Shown: positions 1 through 6,846, counted from the stretch's first letter. The stretch is DNA of 9,577 nucleotides from Pseudothermotoga sp. (GCA_028276125.1 JAPYWY010000044.1:1-9577); one strand, 5' to 3'. Notes: generated by a model from the sequence alone, not told the origin. Program-made: numbers and translations.

Positions 1-7
1 TGGAGCA

Positions 8-733
8 ATGATCGATAAGCTCAAAAGGTTCGCAATGGTCAACGACTCGATCGAGATCGCTGGGCTGGAACCTTTCTTTTGGTTGAGGCCGAGACAGTTT
101 CCCCCGCCTTCAGACGAGTTGATGCAGCTCGTGAGCGCAAGGGACGTTTTGGACTTCGTGAAGGCTGCCAGAAGCCTACTTTCAGAATCGAGACTGGAAG
201 ACTTCCTCGAACTTCAGGCAGCGATCATGAAGGGTGGAAATGAAGCTTTGGACTGGTTCGTCGAGCAGATCAATTCTGTTCGGATCACGCTCACGAATGA
301 ACTGGACGTGCTTACTGAGCTCTTCAGAGAACTGGATGAGTTTTCGAAGGCAGACGTTCTGCGCAAGTTGAAATGCCATCCCTACATCAGGGCAGCACTC
401 TTGAGAAGACCAGTTCGAGCGGTGGTTCTGGACGGAAGCAACATCGCGAGGTTGAGAGGCAGACTCTCGGACATAGGTTTCGTTTTGGAAAGGCTTGCAA
501 ACTTCGACGAGTTCTACTATCCTTACTATCTGGTGTTCGACAAAAACATCAGGCACATCTTCAACGAGGACAGTGAGTGGTTCTATGCGGAAAGAACATA
601 TTTCCATTCGCCGGCGGACGAACTCATCATATCCATCGCGATCGAGAAAAACGCAGTGATCGTGAGCAACGACAGGTTTGAGGAATGGAACTGCAAGATA
701 GACAGAGTGGATCTCAGGAGGCTGTTCGAATGA
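8..733 (+). CDS. NYN/PIN-like (Zc3h12a-type) ribonuclease domain protein
   Basis: A protein of about 241 residues with a helical N-terminal part (about 35-130) and a C-terminal nuclease-like domain (about 136-241). The domain shows the acidic pattern of the NYN/PIN fold: DGSN (142-145) after a hydrophobic strand, D178 after the strand YYLVF, D204 in the SPADE segment, and SNDRF (220-224) after the strand AVIV. Zc3h12a/Regnase-type NYN domains have similar DGSN and SND motifs and cleave RNA using metal-binding aspartates. RNase activity here is inferred; the substrate is unknown. The start is uncertain. ATG 8 has GGAG only 2 bases upstream and the frame stays open to the window edge, so the gene may begin further upstream. 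ATG 35 has AAAGG with 6-base spacing. Its stop overlaps the queA start as ATGA (730-733), so the two are probably translationally coupled. Coupling to a tRNA-modification gene makes an RNA-related role reasonable but does not prove it. Confidence 0.8.
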   Translation: MIDKLKRFAMVNDSIEIAGLEPFFWLRPRQFPPPSDELMQLVSARDVLDFVKAARSLLSESRLEDFLELQAAIMKGGNEALDWFVEQINSVRITLTNELDVLTELFRELDEFSKADVLRKLKCHPYIRAALLRRPVRAVVLDGSNIARLRGRLSDIGFVLERLANFDEFYYPYYLVFDKNIRHIFNEDSEWFYAERTYFHSPADELIISIAIEKNAVIVSNDRFEEWNCKIDRVDLRRLFE

Positions 734-1722
734 AACTTTCTGACTTCGATTACGAACTTCCCGAAGAGTTGATCGCTCAAACGCCCATTGAACCTCGGGA
801 TAGTTCCAGACTGATGGTCATCAACCGAAATTCGGGCTCGATAGAGCACAGGGTCTTTCGAGAGATCGTTGAATACCTCACTCCCAGAGATGTCTTGGTG
901 CTGAACAACAGCAAAGTGATCCCCGCAAGACTGTTCGGTCATCTCGAGAACAAACAGGTCGAGATATTGCTTGTTCAGAAAGTGAAAGAAAGAGTCTGGA
1001 AATGCTTGGTGAGGCCTGGAAAGAAGATCAAACCGAATGTCTCAGTGTACCTGAACGAAGCCATCGTGGCGAGATGCTTGGACAAGTGCGAAGAAGGCAT
1101 GCGACTGATCGAATTCAATGTGAGCGATGAAGAGTTGCTGAGGATGGGAGAAGCACCCATTCCACCGTACGTTCGAACGAAGATACCACTTGAAAGGTAT
1201 CAAACCGTTTACGCCAAGGTGGCAGGTTCCATAGCCGCCCCCACGGCCGGCTTTCACTTCACCGAAACCTTGCTGGAGAAGATCCGTTCGCTCGGTGTGA
1301 AGGTGCTGGAGGTCACGCTCCACGTGGGCATCGGTACGTTCAGACCCGTGAAGACACAGAACGTGGAAGAACACAGAATGCACGCCGAACGCTACTCGAT
1401 ACCTGCAGAGGTGATCGAAACCATAGAGAGCGCAAAATCAAAAGGTGGTAGGATCATCGCGGTGGGCACGACCGTTACACGAACTTTGGAGACCTTTGCG
1501 CGGACGAATCTGAGAGAGGGCGAGACGGATCTGTTCATCTATCCGCCGTTCGAATTCAAAATCGTGGACGCCCTCATCACGAACTTCCATTTGCCGCGAT
1601 CGACCCTTCTGATGCTCGTGGCCGCTTTCGCTGGTTACGAACTCACGATGAAGGCTTACCGAGAGGCCGTGGAAAAGCGATACAGATTCTACTCTTTTGG
1701 AGACGCCATGCTCATTCTCTGA
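730..1722 (+). CDS. queA: S-adenosylmethionine:tRNA ribosyltransferase-isomerase QueA
   Basis: QueA transfers and isomerises the ribosyl part of S-adenosylmethionine onto 7-aminomethyl-7-deazaguanine in tRNA, giving epoxyqueuosine at wobble position 34 of GUN-anticodon tRNAs. The 330-residue product matches the family along its whole length. It begins with FDYELPEELIAQ (6-17) and has a QTVYA segment (158-162), AAPTAGFHFT (169-178), HVGIGTF (198-204), VGTTVTRTLE (245-254), the TNFHLPRSTLLML segment (284-296) and a C-terminal FYSFGDAML (320-328). The length is normal for QueA (roughly 330-355). The start at 730 is chosen over in-frame codons further upstream for two reasons: AGGAGG (716-721) lies 8 bases before it, and the family begins with this M-K-L-x-D-F-D-Y stretch. 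It overlaps the stop of the upstream nuclease gene by the ATGA junction. About 30 bp separate it from rpoN. No key motif appears to be missing. Confidence 0.97.
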   Translation: MKLSDFDYELPEELIAQTPIEPRDSSRLMVINRNSGSIEHRVFREIVEYLTPRDVLVLNNSKVIPARLFGHLENKQVEILLVQKVKERVWKCLVRPGKKIKPNVSVYLNEAIVARCLDKCEEGMRLIEFNVSDEELLRMGEAPIPPYVRTKIPLERYQTVYAKVAGSIAAPTAGFHFTETLLEKIRSLGVKVLEVTLHVGIGTFRPVKTQNVEEHRMHAERYSIPAEVIETIESAKSKGGRIIAVGTTVTRTLETFARTNLREGETDLFIYPPFEFKIVDALITNFHLPRSTLLMLVAAFAGYELTMKAYREAVEKRYRFYSFGDAMLIL

Positions 1723-1752
1723 AGTGTATAGTAAATGTTGGGAGCGAGAACG

Positions 1753-2709
1753 ATGAGGTTGAGACTCGATCTGAACAGGGAATTCTCCAACAGAGAACTC
1801 TTCTTCAAGTTCGTCGAGCTTCCAACGAGAGAACTGGTCCAGTTCCTCAGAGACAGCTTTCCACACGTGAGCCTCGATTTGGAGAACGAGGACAGCGGTC
1901 TTTCAGGGATAGACCGTTTGGGAAGTGGTGAAAGATCCCTCCAGGAAGAACTCATGGAGTCGATCGCTTTGCTCCGACTGAGCGAAGAGGAAGAGCGCAT
2001 CGCCGAGTACATCGTTTACAACCTCGACGATTCTGGAAGACTCTTGGTGGAAAAGAGGGAAATCTGCGAGAAGTTCTCGATATCGCGTGAAAGGCTCGAA
2101 GAGTTGCTCGAGGCGATCAAGAGCATCGGACCTGAAGGTTTGTTCGAAGGCTGCGTCTTCGGTTTTGGAGAGGGCGCGTCATACGTGAGACCAGACTTAG
2201 TGATCAAAGACGATCTTTCCGTTCAGGTCAGAGAGATCACCATCTACTTTGGTGGCTTCGACAAGAAACAGGAAAAGATCTTCCTATACCTCAGCGAGCT
2301 CGCACAACGCAGAAAGGAGATAATGATCTCTTTGGGAAACATGATCGTCAGAAAGAACGTAGATTTCCTGCTTGGAAGAACCGCCTATCCGAACAAGATC
2401 AAGCTCGTCGATGTCGCGGAGGAGTTAGAATTGCATGTCTCCACCGTCTCGAGGGCCGTTTCAGCAAAGTACGTCAAAACACCGGTTGGGACCTTCCCAA
2501 TGCGCATCTTTTTCGGTCGGAACGTTGAAGCGAAGTTCTTGTTGCCCTTGCTCTGCAAACTGTTGCAGGGAAATCCCAGCTCGACGGACGAGGAATTGAG
2601 ACGCTCGCTTAAAGAACATGGTGTCGAGCTGAGCAGACGCACGGTGAACAAGTACAGAAATTTGATCGGAGGCATCCTTGGTGAAGAGCGCACTATTTCT
2701 GAACGGTGA
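1753..2709 (+). CDS. rpoN: RNA polymerase sigma-54 factor, short divergent form
   Basis: Sigma-54 directs RNA polymerase to -24/-12 promoters and needs an AAA+ activator to open DNA. The C-terminal signature is clear. An HTH region reads LVDVAEELELHVSTVSRAV (218-236), followed by KYVKTPVGTFPMRIFF (239-254), and the RpoN box is SRRTVNKYR (294-302; usual ARRTVAKYR). The N-terminus MRLRLDLNREF resembles the start of region I (LQLRLSQQL-like) but has almost no glutamines. An acidic stretch follows (41-60), then a core-binding part with LSEEEERIAEYIVYNLDDSG (76-95). At 318 residues it is much shorter than the usual 400-480. Comparing motif order from memory, roughly 60-70 residues of the core-binding domain seem to be missing between GPEGLF (126-131) and YVRPDL (144-149). 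ATG 1753 is preferred over ATG 1735 because GGGAG (1740-1744) sits 8 bases upstream and the family N-terminus starts there. Its 3' end overlaps the next gene by 29 bases. No AAA+ activator gene is in the window. Confidence 0.9.
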   Translation: MRLRLDLNREFSNRELFFKFVELPTRELVQFLRDSFPHVSLDLENEDSGLSGIDRLGSGERSLQEELMESIALLRLSEEEERIAEYIVYNLDDSGRLLVEKREICEKFSISRERLEELLEAIKSIGPEGLFEGCVFGFGEGASYVRPDLVIKDDLSVQVREITIYFGGFDKKQEKIFLYLSELAQRRKEIMISLGNMIVRKNVDFLLGRTAYPNKIKLVDVAEELELHVSTVSRAVSAKYVKTPVGTFPMRIFFGRNVEAKFLLPLLCKLLQGNPSSTDEELRRSLKEHGVELSRRTVNKYRNLIGGILGEERTISER

Positions 2710-3310
2710 ATGCGAGGATTTCGAAGCTGTGGATCTGAAAGATTACGATCTGGTCATAGCGGTGGACGGAGGGGCAAAGAGATTTCTGAGAGCCGGTTTG
2801 GTGCCAGATTTGTTCGTCGGAGACGGCGATTCGCTGGACGAGTCCGATTTGAACGAACTGAAAGCGCTCGGTTGTGAAGTGCTCCTGTTTCCAAAAGAGA
2901 AGGATGAAATTGATACCGAGCTCGCACTCAGAAAGGCGATCGAAAAGGGGGCAGAGGAAATAGACATCTTCTGTTGGATGGGTGAGAGGTTGGACATGCT
3001 TCTGGCACTGATATATTTGATGGCTTCTCTCAACGTGAAGGTCACCGCGAAGAGTCGCAAACTGATCATGGGTATCGTTTCCAAAGAGGCGGAACTCGAG
3101 GCAAATCCAAACGAGAAATGGTCCATCGTCCCGATCGTTGGAGATGCGTACGGCGTCACGCTGAAGGGGTTCAAGTACGAGATCGTTGGCAAGGACATGC
3201 CGTGTGAGCACCCCTACGGTGTGAGCAACGTCGCAGTGTCTTCCAAAGTCAAAATATCCGTCGAGCGAGGAAAGGTGGCGTACTTCAGATGGCTGAAAGA
3301 ACCGTCGTGA
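2681..3310 (+). CDS. Thiamin pyrophosphokinase-like protein, with altered motifs
   Basis: Thiamin pyrophosphokinase makes thiamin diphosphate from thiamin and ATP. The 209-residue product has the family order: AVDGGA (27-32), GDGDSL (47-52; usual GDFDS), the KDEIDTELAL segment (74-83; usual KD.TD.E.A), GERLDM (101-106; usual GGRxDH) and GVSN (180-183), with a final beta-rich segment. Acidic residues of the first two motifs are kept. The usual glycine-arginine-aspartate-histidine site has become GER-LDM, losing the histidine, and SNE has become SNV. Catalysis on thiamin is therefore likely but not certain. GTG 2681 has GGAGG (2668-2672) at 8 bases; TTG 2678 at 5 bases is an alternative. It starts inside rpoN and overlaps dxr by 22 bases, implying coupled translation. 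Thiamin diphosphate is the cofactor of DXP synthase, which makes the Dxr substrate, so sitting next to dxr makes metabolic sense. That link is inference. Confidence 0.83.
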   Translation: MKSALFLNGECEDFEAVDLKDYDLVIAVDGGAKRFLRAGLVPDLFVGDGDSLDESDLNELKALGCEVLLFPKEKDEIDTELALRKAIEKGAEEIDIFCWMGERLDMLLALIYLMASLNVKVTAKSRKLIMGIVSKEAELEANPNEKWSIVPIVGDAYGVTLKGFKYEIVGKDMPCEHPYGVSNVAVSSKVKISVERGKVAYFRWLKEPS

Positions 3311-4368
3311 TAGTGGGCATGACGGGTTCGATGGGCAGTCAGGCGTTGGAAGTGATCAAGAAAATGGGATCTTTCCGAGTGCTAGCAGGAACGTACCACT
3401 CCAGCTTCGAGAAGGCTCAGATGCTCGCGAAGGAGTACGGTGTTGAAAAGCTTATCTGCACAAAGAACGGCAGCGAGGAGCTCGAAGGCTTTCTCGAGGA
3501 GAATATGCCGGACATCGTTTTGGTTTGCATCCCTGGTTTTGCGAGTCTTCCCGTCACGCTTAAAGCATTGTTAACGTCGAAGAGGGTACTGCTCGCGAGC
3601 AAAGAGGCACTCGTGTGTGGTGGTTGGCTCGTCAGGGAAACGAAGGAAGAAACATCGTGTGAACTCATACCACTCGACAGCGAACACAGTGCCGTGATGC
3701 AACTTTATGAGCCTTCCGTCGAGAAGATCCTGTTGACATCGTCTGGGGGTGCGTTGAGAGATTGGAAATTGGAAGATCTGGATAAAGCAAGACCTGAGGA
3801 CGTTCTGAAACATCCTGTTTGGAAGATGGGCAAGAGAATAACGATAGATTCCGCTACCATGGTCAACAAAGGCTTCGAGGTCTTAGAAGCGTGCGAGTTG
3901 TTCCAGTTGCGGGCAAGCCAAGTAGAGGTGCTTATCCACAGAGAAGGCTTGGTCCACGCCGCGGTGTTTTTGAAGGACGGAACGGTGAAGATGCATCTGG
4001 GTTTCCCCGACATGAGAATCCCCATAGCTTACGGACTCACCTATCCAGATAGACGTTACGAGCACAGAAACTGGCCAAGTCTGATCGGAACGCAGCTCGA
4101 GTTTCAGCAGGTGGAAAGGGAGCATTATCCAGCTTTTTATCTCGCTTATGAGATCGAAAACGATTACGCGAAGAGGACCGCCTACAACGCTGCCGACGAA
4201 GTGTGTGTCGAAGCCTTCCTCCGTGGTCAAATCAAGTTCACAGACATCGCCAGAGTCGTTGAGAAAATCGTCGAGAGAATCGAAGGTACTCCGAGAGATC
4301 TGCGCGATCTGAAAGACATAGATGAAGAGAGCAGAAAGCTCGCGGAAGAGGTGATCGAATGGCTATAG
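3289..4368 (+). CDS. dxr: 1-deoxy-D-xylulose 5-phosphate reductoisomerase
   Basis: Dxr (IspC) converts 1-deoxy-D-xylulose 5-phosphate to 2-C-methyl-D-erythritol 4-phosphate with NADPH and a divalent metal. It is the first committed step of the MEP isoprenoid pathway and acts in the cytosol. The NADPH-binding loop is GMTGSMG (10-16). Metal and substrate residues are D130-S131-E132, SSGG (151-154), H175 and W178 in HPVWKMG, and S188, N193, K194 and E197 in DSATMVNKGFE. FPDMRIPIAY (239-248) and AYNAADEVCVEAFL (298-311) are also family blocks. At 359 residues it is somewhat shorter than the 380-400 typical of the family, but all catalytic residues I know are present. In the NADPH-side motif the usual NKE is SKE (104-106). 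ATG 3289 lies inside the end of the upstream gene, with AAAGGTGG (3271-3278) before it. The 3' end overlaps the protease gene by 10 bases. With ispG two genes downstream, the operon carries two MEP steps. Confidence 0.97.
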   Translation: MAERTVVIVGMTGSMGSQALEVIKKMGSFRVLAGTYHSSFEKAQMLAKEYGVEKLICTKNGSEELEGFLEENMPDIVLVCIPGFASLPVTLKALLTSKRVLLASKEALVCGGWLVRETKEETSCELIPLDSEHSAVMQLYEPSVEKILLTSSGGALRDWKLEDLDKARPEDVLKHPVWKMGKRITIDSATMVNKGFEVLEACELFQLRASQVEVLIHREGLVHAAVFLKDGTVKMHLGFPDMRIPIAYGLTYPDRRYEHRNWPSLIGTQLEFQQVEREHYPAFYLAYEIENDYAKRTAYNAADEVCVEAFLRGQIKFTDIARVVEKIVERIEGTPRDLRDLKDIDEESRKLAEEVIEWL

Positions 4369-4910
4369 TGTATTTCTTGATCGTCTTCATGGCTGTAGTC
4401 GTCGTACACGAGCTTGGTCATTTCGCGTTCGCAAAATTGTTTAAGGTGGACGTGCATGAGTTCGCTATAGGCTACGGTCCAAAAATCTACCACAAGAAAT
4501 TCAAGAACACCATCTTCAGGATAAACGTGTTTCCACTCGGTGGTTACGTGAAGCTCGCCGGTGAAGATCCCACAGAATCGCAGAGCCAGCAGAGTTTGTA
4601 CTCAAAACCAGCGTGGCAAAGGCTTTTGATCTTCCTTGCCGGGCCACTCTCTTCCATACTGGCAGGCTACGTGCTCTTCGCTTTCATCGTTTCGATCTGG
4701 GGTGTCCCCGCGATATCGATAGCTTACGTCGAACCGGATAAACCCGCTTACGAAGCTGGGCTGAAGGATGGAGACGTGATCTTGAAGATCAACGGCAAGC
4801 GGGTCTACGACAGCTACACCGTGAGCCAGACGATAAGGAAGGGCAAACCGGTGGAGCTGACTGTGCTCAGGAACGGAGAAAAAAAGACGTTCAAATCGGG
4901 GCGAAGATAA
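4359..4910 (+). CDS. rseP: RseP-type site-2 protease, N-terminal half (zero frame)
   Basis: RseP/SpoIVFB-type site-2 proteases are zinc proteases that cut transmembrane segments, for example those of anti-sigma factors. This half has TM1 (about 3-22) with the zinc site HELGH (H17, E18, H21), the membrane-facing loop FPLGGYVKLAGED (58-70), TM2 (about 89-114) and most of a PDZ domain (about 118-176, with AGLKDGDVILKINGK). The frame then stops at TAA 4908-4910, after a short non-homologous tail. It lacks the second zinc-ligand motif and so should be inactive alone. The -1 frame continues the PDZ domain without a gap (DVQIGAKI from 4886), reached at the A AAA AAG heptamer 4880-4886. Read through, the product is 473 residues, normal for the family. 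Start ATG 4359 overlaps dxr by 10 bases, with GAGGTG 5 bases upstream. This is a programmed frameshift, a slippage site, a real mutation or a one-base homopolymer error; the sequence alone cannot decide. Confidence 0.9.
   Translation: MAIVYFLIVFMAVVVVHELGHFAFAKLFKVDVHEFAIGYGPKIYHKKFKNTIFRINVFPLGGYVKLAGEDPTESQSQQSLYSKPAWQRLLIFLAGPLSSILAGYVLFAFIVSIWGVPAISIAYVEPDKPAYEAGLKDGDVILKINGKRVYDSYTVSQTIRKGKPVELTVLRNGEKKTFKSGRR
4880..4886 (+). promoter_or_regulatory. Candidate -1 ribosomal frameshift heptamer A AAA AAG
   Basis: Read in the zero frame as GAA AAA AAG, the bases 4880-4886 form A AAA AAG, the same slippery heptamer as in E. coli dnaX. A -1 slip moves decoding to GAC (4886) and joins the two halves of the site-2 protease with unbroken PDZ-domain homology. 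The A run is 7 long (4879-4885). A possible Shine-Dalgarno-like stimulator, AGGA (4869-4872), lies 7 bases upstream, with a further GGAG at 4875-4878. I find no strong hairpin directly downstream. The nearest is a weak bulged one at 4930-4953. Transcriptional slippage adding one A, or an under-called A8 run, would give the same protein. Confidence 0.5.
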
Positions 4911-4915
4911 ATTCA

Positions 4916-5779
4916 GTGGCAGGAAAACCTTTGAGCTTGGGACAGCTTTCAAACCTGGTGGACAACTACGTGTCGGTGGAAACGGATGTCGGTACATTCA
5001 GAGGGTTGCTGAAGCAGTACCAGCGCGATCCAGCGAAGTACGCTCTGGGTTTCTACTTCGCGACGGTCTCTAATGTGTTCAGGAAAGATTTCGATGTTTT
5101 CAAGAAGGGCGACGTGCTGTTGAGTGTCGAAGATATCATGGTGAAAAACAACGTGGACCTCTCGAGGATCTATCAGCTCGTGCTCGCCTCTGAGGATGGT
5201 GTGTACATCGAAGTTCAGAATGATCGCATCGTTTGGGCTAAGCGAGGGTTTCCGAATGAGTTGTCGGTGACGTTGATGAGGGATGAACGAGAGATCCAGT
5301 TGAAGATTCCCTCATCCCTCATCAGAATTGTGCTCGAAACGGCAGGTCTGTTCGAACCAAAGACAAGCAACTTGAAACCGACGAGCGCGTTCGAAACGAT
5401 CGCCGTTGCCGTAGACAGGTGCAACAACGTTCTCATCACGATGTACAGATCGTTGTTTGGTATCTTCCGTGGTACAGAAACTGGCGGTGTCGTCGGACCC
5501 GTTGGTTTGGTTGCGTTCATAGGAGAAACCGCGAAGGCTGGACTCGAACCTGTGTTGACCCTCGTTGCGTTGATCACGATGAGCTTGGGCATCTTCAACT
5601 TGTTGCCGTTGCCCGCTTTGGATGGTGGCAGGATCATTTTCTCGTTGATCGAGCTGTTGAGCAGAAAGAAGGTCAAGCCCGAACTGGAGAACCTGATACA
5701 CTTCATTGGTTTCCTGTTGCTCATCGTACTGATGGTCTTCGTCACGTTCAGCGACATAAGTAGGTTGATGGGAAGATGA
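4916..5779 (+). CDS. rseP: RseP-type site-2 protease, C-terminal half (-1 frame)
   Basis: This part completes the protease begun at 4359. Homologous sequence in this frame extends back to 4886 (DVQIGAKINSVAGKP), so GTG 4916 is only the first possible start codon and is probably not used. It has no good ribosome-binding site. The part contains the end of the first PDZ domain, a less conserved region that may be a second PDZ domain (about 5080-5310), and a membrane-embedded C-terminal section. That section has the LPLPALDGGR motif, whose aspartate (codon 5621-5623, residue 422 of the joined protein) is the third zinc ligand of the family. A last TM helix (near 5700-5755, FIGFLLLIVLMVFV) follows. 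Without the HELGH half it cannot bind zinc properly. Its conservation of the LDG motif and an open frame to the end suggest selection for a full-length protein. The stop TGA 5777-5779 overlaps the ispG start as ATGA. It also carries a 13-bp inverted repeat at 5274-5324. Confidence 0.88.
   Translation: MAGKPLSLGQLSNLVDNYVSVETDVGTFRGLLKQYQRDPAKYALGFYFATVSNVFRKDFDVFKKGDVLLSVEDIMVKNNVDLSRIYQLVLASEDGVYIEVQNDRIVWAKRGFPNELSVTLMRDEREIQLKIPSSLIRIVLETAGLFEPKTSNLKPTSAFETIAVAVDRCNNVLITMYRSLFGIFRGTETGGVVGPVGLVAFIGETAKAGLEPVLTLVALITMSLGIFNLLPLPALDGGRIIFSLIELLSRKKVKPELENLIHFIGFLLLIVLMVFVTFSDISRLMGR
5274..5324. repeat. Perfect 13-bp inverted repeat inside the protease gene
   Basis: The left arm 5274-5286 (TGATGAGGGATGA) is the exact reverse complement of the right arm 5312-5324 (TCATCCCTCATCA), with a 25-base loop. 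In RNA a U-G pair at 5273/5325 could add one more step. It lies in coding sequence between the PDZ region and the C-terminal membrane section. No T-run follows, so it is not a classical terminator. Its role, if any, is unknown. Confidence 0.7.
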
Positions 5780-6825
5780 GCAGAGTTGTGAAGGTGGGAA
5801 AGATCTTCATCGGGGAAGGTCATCCAGTATCCATACAGTCCATGACGAACACGAAGACCAGTGACGTTGATGCCACCGTGAAGCAGATAAAAGAACTCGT
5901 CGCGGCTGGCTGTGAAATAGTGAGGGTGGCCGTGCCAGATTCGGAGAGTGCAAGATCCATAAGAAAGATCAAGCAGCTTCTCGGCACGGACGTTCCGATC
6001 GTGGCGGACGTTCACTACGATCATCGTCTCGCGATAGAGGCGATCGAGAGTGGTGCGGACAAGGTGAGGATAAATCCAGGCAACATAGGTCAAGATTGGA
6101 AAGTCAGAGAGCTCGTCGAAGTTGCGAAAGAACGTTCCGTTCCCATAAGGGTCGGAGCGAACAGCGGTTCTCTGCGAAAAGACTTCGAGCAGAAGTACGA
6201 TCGCGTGGTGGCGCTCGCGGAATCTGCCCTTTACGAGGTGCGATTGCTTGAAAAATTCGGTTTCTTTGACATCGTCATCTCAGTCAAGAGCACGGACGTT
6301 CTGGAAACGATCAGGGCGAACGAGTACGTGGCTTCGAAAGTGGAGTACCCTCTGCACATAGGGCTCACAGAGGCTGGTGTTGGGGAAACGGCGATCGTGA
6401 AATCTTCAATCGCTGTGGGACACCTTTTGCTCAAAGGCATTGGAAACACCGTGAGAGTTTCGATAGCGGGAGATCCCGTCAGGGAAGTGATCGTGGCACG
6501 TAGGATCCTCGCATCTATAGGTTTAAGAAAGTCGGGGCAAGTCATCGCGTGTCCCACTTGCGGTAGATGTGAGATAGATGTGGAAAAAATTGCGAAGGTG
6601 ATCGAACCGCTCGTGGAGAGGACGGATCTGACCGTCGCAGTTATGGGATGCATCGTGAACGGAGTCGGAGAAGGTAGACACGCCGATATCGGAGTTGCTG
6701 GAACCAAGCAAAAGGCCGTGATATTCGAATCTGGAAGAATCGTAAAGACGATCGCACCGGACACGATCGTTGACGAACTGGTGAAGCTCATCGAACAAAA
6801 GAAGAGAAGCTCCCCGAAGGCATGA
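5776..6825 (+). CDS. ispG: 4-hydroxy-3-methylbut-2-enyl diphosphate synthase IspG (GcpE)
   Basis: IspG reductively opens 2-C-methyl-D-erythritol 2,4-cyclodiphosphate to HMBPP, the penultimate step of the MEP isoprenoid pathway, using a [4Fe-4S] cluster. The 349-residue product is of the bacterial two-domain type: a TIM barrel followed by the cluster domain. Barrel motifs are VSIQSMTNT (18-26), ADVHYDHRLA (77-86), VRINPGNIG (97-105), IRVGANSGSL (124-133) and HIGLTEAG (194-201). Cluster ligands are C259 and C262 in CPTCGRC, C292 in VMGCIVNG, and E299 in VGEG. All four are present; C265 is an additional nearby cysteine. The usual NGPGE reads NGVGE, a mild change. The start ATG 5776 overlaps the protease stop as ATGA, so its translation probably depends on ribosomes finishing the protease in the -1 frame. 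A terminator hairpin begins within its last codons. Together with dxr it places two MEP steps in this operon. Confidence 0.97.
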   Translation: MSRVVKVGKIFIGEGHPVSIQSMTNTKTSDVDATVKQIKELVAAGCEIVRVAVPDSESARSIRKIKQLLGTDVPIVADVHYDHRLAIEAIESGADKVRINPGNIGQDWKVRELVEVAKERSVPIRVGANSGSLRKDFEQKYDRVVALAESALYEVRLLEKFGFFDIVISVKSTDVLETIRANEYVASKVEYPLHIGLTEAGVGETAIVKSSIAVGHLLLKGIGNTVRVSIAGDPVREVIVARRILASIGLRKSGQVIACPTCGRCEIDVEKIAKVIEPLVERTDLTVAVMGCIVNGVGEGRHADIGVAGTKQKAVIFESGRIVKTIAPDTIVDELVKLIEQKKRSSPKA

Positions 6826-6838
6826 CAGCTTCGGGGAG
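6810..6838. terminator. Bidirectional intrinsic terminator between ispG and the convergent gene
   Basis: CTCCCCGAAG (6810-6819) and CTTCGGGGAG (6829-6838) form a perfect, G/C-rich 10-bp stem with a 9-base loop. On the plus strand it is followed by a short imperfect T-rich stretch (ATCTTTCATCATT). On the minus strand it is followed by CTTCTCTTCTTTTG. It sits between two convergent genes whose stops are 21 bases apart. The left arm and the loop include the last ispG codons and its stop, so the gene end doubles as terminator. Confidence 0.85.
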
Positions 6839-6846
6839 ATCTTTCA

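Noticed and set aside
685..729. Upstream in-frame start for queA giving 15 extra residues
   Set aside because: The extra residues do not match QueA N-termini, and AGGAGG is ideally placed for ATG 730.
4930..4953. Weak bulged hairpin (TTTG-AGCT / AGCT-TT-CAAA) as a frameshift stimulator
   Set aside because: It starts about 44 bases after the slippery heptamer, much further than the usual 5-10 bases, and the stem is weak.
5215..6093. Long minus-strand open frame (292 codons) across the end of the protease gene and the start of ispG
   Set aside because: It lies opposite two well-supported genes, matches no family I know, and has the composition of an antisense shadow.
6231..6791. Minus-strand open frame of 186 codons opposite ispG
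   Set aside because: IspG is certain on the plus strand, and the antisense product is low-complexity Ser/Thr/Pro-rich, as expected from a shadow.
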